A DNA stretch of 64,000 nucleotides, from contig NC_079876.1 in assembly GCF_029227915.1 (NCBI RefSeq), positions 29,423,828 through 29,487,827 on the forward strand, in the 5' to 3' direction. Each line of letters begins with the position of its first letter. Positions within the stretch are counted from its first letter, which is position 1. Shown here in pieces: positions 58,488 to 64,000 of the stretch. Both the position numbers and the translations under genes were made by a program. The notes under the pieces are model-generated. The model worked only from the letters and a program-made list of their open reading frames with translations. It did no database searches and had not been told where the DNA came from. The stretch comes from Hydractinia symbiolongicarpus. Lineage: Eukaryota > Cnidaria > Hydrozoa > Anthoathecata > Hydractiniidae.

Positions 58488-58851
58488 TGAATATTCAGGT
58501 TAATAAGGTTACTTGAACTTGGAAAGGGTACGGGAAATGAACCTTAGTATTCTAAATCGCCCAAGAGCATTACCATTTGACGACCTTCAGACTTTTCAAT
58601 AATTTGCCATTTTGATAACTCAACAGATTGACTGGAACTGCAAAAAAGATATCTGTGATTTTGAGTTTGAAAGTTTGAGACATGGAAGGAATAATTGCGC
58701 ATTGTGAAATAACGGCTGGTACAACTATTGCAGCCGTTCTACCTCTCCAAGTTCGATACTTCGCCACAACGTGTCATGGCAAACACATTTCCACGATTAA
58801 AACTCTACAAGCATCCCTCAATCTTCTTATCACACAGGTTAGCCTAGCTAG

Positions 58852-58934
58852 TACCAGAGGTGGGGTTCAAACCCACGCGGACAATCGTCCATTGGAACTT
58901 AAGTCCAACGCCTTAACCACTCGGCCACCCTGGT
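58852..58934 (-). tRNA. tRNA-Leu(UAA), C56 variant
   Basis: Same single change as 57505, 1347 bp away. Confidence 0.55.
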
Positions 58935-59304
58935 TGAAAATTCAGGTTAATAAGGTTACTTGAACTTGGAAAGGGTACGGGAAATGAACCTTAGTATTCT
59001 AAATCGCCCAAGAGCATTACCATTTGACGACCTTCATATTTTTCAATAATTTGTCCTTTTGATAACTCAACAAAATGAATGGAACTGCAAAATGGGATAG
59101 TAATATTTGGGATTTTGAGTTTGAAAGTTTCAGATATGGAAGGCATTATTGCGTATATTGAAGTAACGGCTGGTAGAATTACTGGGGTTATTCTATTTTG
59201 CCCTGTGGGATAATTCAACACAACGTATCATGTTAACACATTTCCACGGTTAAAACTCTCCAATCATCCCTCAGTCTTCTTATAACACAGTTTAGCCTAG
59301 CTAA

Positions 59305-59387
59305 TACCAGAGGTGGGGTTCGAACCCATGCGGACAATAGTCCATTGGAACTTAAGTCCAACGCCTTAACCACTCGGCCACCCTGGT
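59305..59387 (-). tRNA. tRNA-Leu(UAA), T-stem mismatch
   Basis: Same form as 57958, 1347 bp away. Confidence 0.6.
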
Positions 59388-59751
59388 TGAAATTTCAAGT
59401 TAATAAGGTTACTTGAATTTGGAAAAAGTACTGGCAATGAATCTTATTATTTTAAATCGCGCAAGAGCATTACCATTTGACGACCTTCAGACTTTTCAAT
59501 AATTTGCCATTTTGATAACTCAACAGATTGACTGGAACTGCAAAAAAGATATCTGTGATTTTGAGTTTGAAAGTTTGAGACATGGAAGGAATAATTGCGC
59601 ATTGTGAAATAACGGCTGGTACAACTATTGCAGCTGTTCTACCTCTCCAAGCTCGATACTTCGCCACAACGTGTCATGGCAAACACATTTCCACGATTAA
59701 AACTCTACAAGCATCCCTCAATCTTCTTATCACACAGGTTAGCCTAGCTAA

Positions 59752-59834
59752 TAACAGAGGTGGTGTTCGAACCCATACGGACAATAGTCCATTGGAACTT
59801 AAGTCCAACGCCTTAACAACTCGGCCAGCCTGGT
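59752..59834 (-). pseudogene. tRNA-Leu(UAA)-derived copy, T-stem broken
   Basis: Form of 58405 with one more acceptor change (CTCTGTT). Confidence 0.65.
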
Positions 59835-60204
59835 TGAATATTCAGGTTAATAAGGTTACTTGAACTTGGAAAGGGTACGGGAAATGAACCTTAGTATTCT
59901 AAATCGCCCAAGAGCATTACCATTTGACGACCTTCAGATTTTTCAATAATTTGTCCTTTTGATAACTCAACAAAATGAATGGAACTGCAAAATGGGATGG
60001 TAATATTTGGGATTTTGAGGTTGAAAGTTTCAGATATGGAAGGCATTATTGCGTATAGTGAAGTAACGGCTGGTAGAATTACTGGGGTTTTTCTATTTTG
60101 CCCTGTGGGATAATTCAACACAACGTATCATGTTAACACATTTCCACAATTAAAACTCTACAAGCATCCCTCAATCTTCTTATCACACAGGTTAGCCTAG
60201 CTAA

Positions 60205-60287
60205 TACCAGAGGTGGTGTTCGAACCCATACGGACAATAGTCCATTGGAACTTAAGTCCAACGCCTTAACCACTCGGCCACCCTGGT
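60205..60287 (-). pseudogene. tRNA-Leu(UAA) copy, T-stem broken
   Basis: T-stem ATGGG/ACCAC mispairs twice, B box altered; acceptor, D and anticodon arms intact. Confidence 0.6.
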
Positions 60288-60649
60288 TGAAATTTCAGGT
60301 TAATAAGGTTACTTGATCTCGGAAAAAGTACTGGGAATGAACCTTAGTATTTTAAATCGTGCAAGAGCATTAACATCTGTCGATCTTCTTATTTCTTTAA
60401 TAATTTGCCGTTTTGATAATTCAACAAATTGACTGGAACTGAAAAAAGTATGGTAATATTTGGGATTTTGAGTTTGAAAATTTGAGATATGGAAGGAATA
60501 ATTGCGCATTGTGAAATAACGGCTGGTACAACTATTGCAGCTGTTCTATTTCTCCAGGTTCGATACTTCGCCAGAACGTGTCATGGCAAACACATTTCCA
60601 CGTTTAAATTCTCCAAGCATCCTTCAATCATCTTATCACCCAGATTAAC

Positions 60650-60675
60650 CTAGCTAATACCGGAATCGCGCAAGA
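60650..60675. other. tRNA deletion junction
   Basis: The trailer CTAGCTAATACCGGA keeps about six tRNA bases and then continues as spacer ATCGCGCAAG. The tRNA body and about 60 bp of 5' flank are gone, so 60288-60967 has no gene. Confidence 0.9.
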
Positions 60676-60914
60676 GCATTACCGCTTGATGACCTTCAGA
60701 CTTTTCAATTATTTGCCGTTTTGATTACTCAACAGATTGACTGGAACTGCAAAAAAGTATGGTAATATCTTTGATTTTGAGTTTGAAAGTTTGAGACATG
60801 GAAGGAATAATTGCGCATTGTGAAATAACAGCTGGTACAACTATTGCAGCTGTTCTACCTCTCCAAGTTCGATACTTCGCCACAACGTGTCATGGCAAAC
60901 ACATTTCCACGATT

Positions 60915-60918
60915 AAAA
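60915..60918 (-). terminator. Weak, distant Pol III terminator (representative)
   Basis: The first T4 run after the exact-consensus tRNA at 60968-61050 starts 50 nt past its discriminator base. The equivalent run is found at the same distance in ten of the fifteen exact copies. T4 is a minimal terminator and the distance is unusual; most tRNA genes end within about 20 nt. Confidence 0.45.
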
Positions 60919-60967
60919 CTCTACAAGCATCCCTCAATCTTCTTATCACACAGGTTAGCCTAGCTAG

Positions 60968-61050
60968 TACCAGAGGTGGGGTTCGAACCCACGCGGACAA
61001 TCGTCCATTGGAACTTAAGTCCAACGCCTTAACCACTCGGCCACCCTGGT
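60968..61050 (-). tRNA. tRNA-Leu(UAA), exact consensus
   Basis: All 83 positions match; T4 at 60915-60918. Confidence 0.88.
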
Positions 61051-61420
61051 TGAAAATTCAGGTTAATAAGGTTACTTGAACTTGAAAAGGGTACGGGAAA
61101 TGAACCTTAGTATTCTAAATCGCCCAAGAGCATTACCATTTGACGACCTTCAGATTTTTCAATAATTTGTCCTTTTGATAACACAACAAAATGAATGGAA
61201 CTGCAAAATGGGATGGTAATATTTGGGATTTTGAGTTTGAAAGTTTCAGATATGGAAGGCATTATTGCGTATAGTGAAGTAACGGCTGGTAGAATTACTG
61301 GGGTTATTCTATTTTGCCCTGTGGGATAATTCAACACAACGTATCATGTTAACACATTTCCACGATTAAAACTCTACAAGCATCCTTCAAACTTTTTATC
61401 ACACAGGTTAGCCTAGCTAA

Positions 61421-61503
61421 TACCAGAGGTGGTGTTCGAACCCATACGGACAATAATCCATTGGAACTTAAGTCCAACGCCTTAACCACTCGGCCACCCT
61501 GGT
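61421..61503 (-). pseudogene. tRNA-Leu(UAA) copy, T-stem broken
   Basis: Form of 60205 with one more variable-arm change. Confidence 0.6.
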
Positions 61504-61865
61504 TGAAATTTCAGGTTAATAAGGTTACTTGATCTCGGAAAAAGTACTGGGAATGAACCTTAGTATTTTAAATCGTGCAAGAGCATTAACATCTGTCGAT
61601 CTTCTTATTTCTTTAATAATTTGCCGTTTTGATAATTCAACAAATTGGCTGGAACTGAAAAAAGTATGGTAGTATTTGGGATTTTGAGTTTGAAAATTTG
61701 AGATATGGAAGGAATAATTGCGCATTGTGAAATAACGGCTGGTACAACTATTGCAGCTGTTCTATTTCTCCAGGTTCGATACTTCGCCAGAACGTGTCAT
61801 GGCAAACACATTTCCACGTTTAAATTCTCTAAGCATCCTTCAATCATCTTATCACCCAGATTAAC

Positions 61866-61891
61866 CTAGCTAATACCGGAATCGCGCAAGA
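61866..61891. other. tRNA deletion junction
   Basis: Same junction as 60650-60675, 1216 bp later; 61504-62183 has no gene. Confidence 0.9.
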
Positions 61892-62183
61892 GCATTACCA
61901 TTTGACGACCTTCAGACTTTTCAATTATTTGCCGTTTTGATTACTCAACAGATTGACTGGAACTGCAAAAAAGTATGGTAATATCTGTGATTTTGAGTTT
62001 GAAAGTTTGAGACATGGAAGGAATAATTGCGCATTGTGAAATAACGGCTGGTACAGCTATTGCAGCTGTTCTACCTCTCCAAGTTCGATACTTCGCCACA
62101 ACGTGTCATGGCAAACACATTTCCACGATTAAAACTCTACAAGCATCCCTCAATCTTCTTATCACACAGGTTAGCCTAGCTAG

Positions 62184-62266
62184 TACCAGAGGTGGGGTTC
62201 GAACCCACGCGGACAATCGTCCATTGGAACTTAAGTCCAACGCCTTAACCACTCGGCCACCCTGGT
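62184..62266 (-). tRNA. tRNA-Leu(UAA), exact consensus
   Basis: All 83 positions match; 1216 bp from 60968. Confidence 0.88.
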
Positions 62267-62636
62267 TGAAAATTCAGGTTAATAAGGTTACTTGAACTTG
62301 AAAAGGGTACGGGAAATGAACCTTAGTATTCTAAATCGCCCAAGAGCATTACCATTTGACGACCTTCAGATTTTTCAATAATTTGCCCTTTTGATAACTC
62401 AACAAAAGGAATGGAACTGCAAAATGGGATGGTAATATTTGGGATTTTGAGTTTGAAAGTTTCGGATATGGAAGGCATTATTGCGCATAGTGAAGTAACG
62501 GCTGGTAGAATTACTGGGGTTTTTCTATTTTGCCCTGTGGGATAATTCAACACAACGTATCATGTTAACACATTTCCACAATTAAAACTCTACAAGCATC
62601 CCTCAATCTTCTTATCACACAGGTTAGCCTAGCTAA

Positions 62637-62719
62637 TACCAGAGGTGGTGTTCGAACCCATACGGACAATAGTCCATTGGAACTTAAGTCCAACGCCTTA
62701 ACCACTCGGCCACCCTGGT
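62637..62719 (-). pseudogene. tRNA-Leu(UAA) copy, T-stem broken
   Basis: Same form as 60205. Confidence 0.6.
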
Positions 62720-63081
62720 TGAAATTTCAGGTTAATAAGGTTACTTGATCTCGGAAAAAGTACTGGGAATGAACCTTAGTATTTTAAATCGTGCAAGAGC
62801 ATTAACATCTGTCGATCTTCTTATTTCTTTAATAATTTGCCGTTTTGATAATTCAACAAATTGACTGGAACTGAAAAAAGTATGGTAATATTTGGGATTT
62901 TGAGTTTGAAAATTTGAGATATGGAAGGAATATTTGCGCATTGTGAAATAACGGCTGGTACAACTATTGCAGCTGTTCTATTTCTCCAGGTTCGATACTT
63001 CGCCAGAACGTGTCATGGCAAACACATTTCCACGTTTAAATTCTCCAAGCATCCTTCAATCATCTTATCACCCAGATTAAC

Positions 63082-63107
63082 CTAGCTAATGCCGGAATCG
63101 CGCAAGA
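63082..63107. other. tRNA deletion junction
   Basis: Third instance of the junction, with GCCGGA in place of ACCGGA; 62720-63399 has no gene. Confidence 0.9.
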
Positions 63108-63410
63108 GCATTACCGCTTGATGACCTTCAGACTTTTCAATTATTTGCCGTTTTGATTACTCAACAGATTGACTGGAACTGCAAAAAAGTATGGTAATAT
63201 CTTTGATTTTGAGTTTGAAAGTTTGAGACATGGAAGGCATAATTGCGCATTGTGAAATAACAGCTGGTACAACTATTGCAGCTGTTCTACCTCTCCAAGT
63301 TCGATACTTCGCCACAACGTGTCATGGCAAACACATTTCCACGATTAAAACTCTACAAGCATCCCTCAATCTTCTTATCACACAGGTTAGCCTAGCTAGT
63401 ACCAGAGGTG

Positions 63411-63421
63411 GGGTTCGAACC
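63411..63421 (-). promoter_or_regulatory. Internal B box (representative, copy 63400-63482)
   Basis: The sense strand reads GGTTCGAACCC, close to the B-box consensus GGTTCGANTCC bound by TFIIIC. It overlaps the T-arm. Many degenerate copies have changes in exactly these bases, for example 56152, 57505 and 60205. Confidence 0.85.
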
Positions 63422-63464
63422 CACGCGGACAATCGTCCATTGGAACTTAAGTCCAACGCCTTAA

Positions 63465-63475
63465 CCACTCGGCCA
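63465..63475 (-). promoter_or_regulatory. Internal A box (representative, copy 63400-63482)
   Basis: The sense strand reads TGGCCGAGTGG, fitting the RNA polymerase III A-box consensus TRGCNNAGYNGG. It overlaps the D-arm. The same box is intact in all exact-consensus copies. Confidence 0.85.
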
Positions 63476-63852
63476 CCCTGGTTGAAAATTCAGGTTAATA
63501 AGGTTACTTGAACTTGAAAAGGGTACGGGAAATGAACCTTAGTATTCTAAATCGCCCAAGAGCATTACCATTTGACGACCTTCAGATTTTTCAATAATTT
63601 GTCCTTTTGATAACTCAACAAAATGAATGGAACTGCAAAATGGGATGGTAATATTTGGGATTTTGAGTTTGAAAGTTTCAGATATGGAAGGCATTATTGC
63701 GTATAGTGAAGTAACGGCTGGTAGAATTACTGGGGTTATTCTATTTTGCCCTGTGGGATAATTCAACACAACGTATCATGTTAACACATTTCCACGATTA
63801 AAACTCTACAAGCATCCTTCAATCTTCTTATCACACAGGTTAGCCTAGCTAA

Positions 63853-63935
63853 TACCAGAGGTGGTGTTCGAACCCATACGGACAATAGTCCATTGGAACT
63901 TAAGTCCAACGCCTTAACCACTCGGCCACCCTGGT
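63853..63935 (-). pseudogene. tRNA-Leu(UAA) copy, T-stem broken
   Basis: Same form as 60205; last copy in the window. Confidence 0.6.
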
Positions 63936-64000
63936 TGAAATTTCAGGTTAATAAGGTTACTTGATCTCGGAAAAAGTACTGGGAATGAACCTTAGTATTT

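Larger units (their letters stand above)
52190..60290. repeat. Homogenised alternating 447/453-bp units, 900/1347-bp higher order
   Basis: tRNA starts from 52558 to 60205 are spaced 453 or 447 bp. The short class has lost about seven bases in the mid-spacer (AAAGATATC in place of AAAGTATGGTAATATC). Blocks of 447+447+453 (1347 bp) and 447+453 (900 bp) recur. Neighbouring units are almost identical, much more so than in the first 20 kb. Confidence 0.88.
63400..63482 (-). tRNA. tRNA-Leu(UAA), exact consensus
   Basis: All 83 positions match; third exact copy of the 1216-bp repeat. Confidence 0.88.
1..64000 (-). repeat. Tandem satellite array with one tRNA-Leu(UAA) per ~453-bp unit
   Basis: The whole window, apart from two insertions, is a head-to-tail array with tRNA start-to-start spacing of mostly 447-454 bp. 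Sense-strand tRNA consensus: acceptor ACCAGGG/CTCTGGT, D-arm GCCGAGTGGTTAAGGC, anticodon arm TTGGA-CTTAAGT-TCCAA (anticodon UAA), variable arm TGGACGATTGTCCGC with a GGAC/GTCC stem, T-arm GTGGG-TTCGAAC-CCCAC, discriminator A; 83 nt in all. The long variable arm, anticodon and discriminator A are those of eukaryotic cytosolic tRNA-Leu. The remaining ~370 bp of each unit is noncoding spacer: a 5' flank with a TGAAATTTCA palindrome, a mid-spacer of two main sequence classes, and a 3' trailer. I see no other gene in the spacers. Confidence 0.95.
60290..64000. repeat. 1216-bp higher-order repeat, about three rounds
   Basis: The period is 1216 bp, made of a 453-bp step and a 763-bp step (tRNA starts 60968, 62184, 63400 and 61421, 62637, 63853). 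The 763-bp step contains a fused unit whose tRNA was deleted, so each round has three spacer-like parts but only two tRNAs. It runs off the right window edge. Confidence 0.9.

Noticed and set aside
1-64000. CRISPR array
   Set aside because: The repeated part is a full tRNA plus a homologous spacer of ~370 bp; spacers are related to one another, and the LINE shows a eukaryotic source.
1-64000. Tandem tRNA-derived SINE
   Set aside because: SINE heads are usually degraded and dispersed, with a poly-A or simple tail and target duplications. Here the tRNA is often perfect, units are strictly head-to-tail, and no tail or flanking duplication separates them. A SINE origin long ago is not excluded.
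1-64000. Mitochondrial, plastid or bacterial tRNA operon
   Set aside because: No CCA is encoded, only one isoacceptor is present, no ribosomal or protein genes occur nearby, and the interrupting element is a eukaryotic LINE.

Overview
The window is eukaryotic, almost certainly from an invertebrate animal genome. It holds one very long tandem array and no conventional protein-coding gene. The repeating unit is about 453 bp (a 447-bp form dominates at the right). Each unit carries one tRNA-Leu gene, anticodon UAA, always on the minus strand, plus a spacer of about 370 bp. I located 137 tRNA loci: 132 uninterrupted full-length copies, one split by an insertion, and four truncated fragments. Fifteen copies match the array consensus exactly. 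There is no intron and no encoded CCA tail; internal A and B boxes are present, as expected for RNA polymerase III genes.

Layout. 1-20.8 kb: the most diverged units, many with damaged tRNAs, with local duplications (offsets 4069, 1812 and 876 bp). 20764-22150: a 5'-truncated, frameshifted non-LTR retrotransposon (LINE) in a spacer; its reverse transcriptase resembles the CR1/L2/Jockey kind common in cnidarians and other invertebrates, so a cnidarian-like source is possible but unproven. 22.2-29 kb: units in a three-unit (1359-bp) higher-order repeat; one tRNA at 25959-26100 is split by a 54-bp insertion flanked by a 6-bp direct repeat. 29.5-51.4 kb: large nested duplications (offsets 4020, about 6001, 2820 and 8821 bp). 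52.2-60.3 kb: near-identical alternating 447/453-bp units. 60.3-64 kb: a 1216-bp higher-order repeat that includes a tRNA-less junction. The array continues past both window ends.

How it fits together. The array behaves like a satellite: unequal exchange has homogenised blocks, made chimeric and deleted units, and spread both good and broken tRNA copies. The intact copies could supply tRNA-Leu(UAA), but most lack a T-run terminator close to the 3' end, so their output is uncertain. The many short open frames on both strands come from reading the satellite and the antisense of the tRNA; I treat none as genes.
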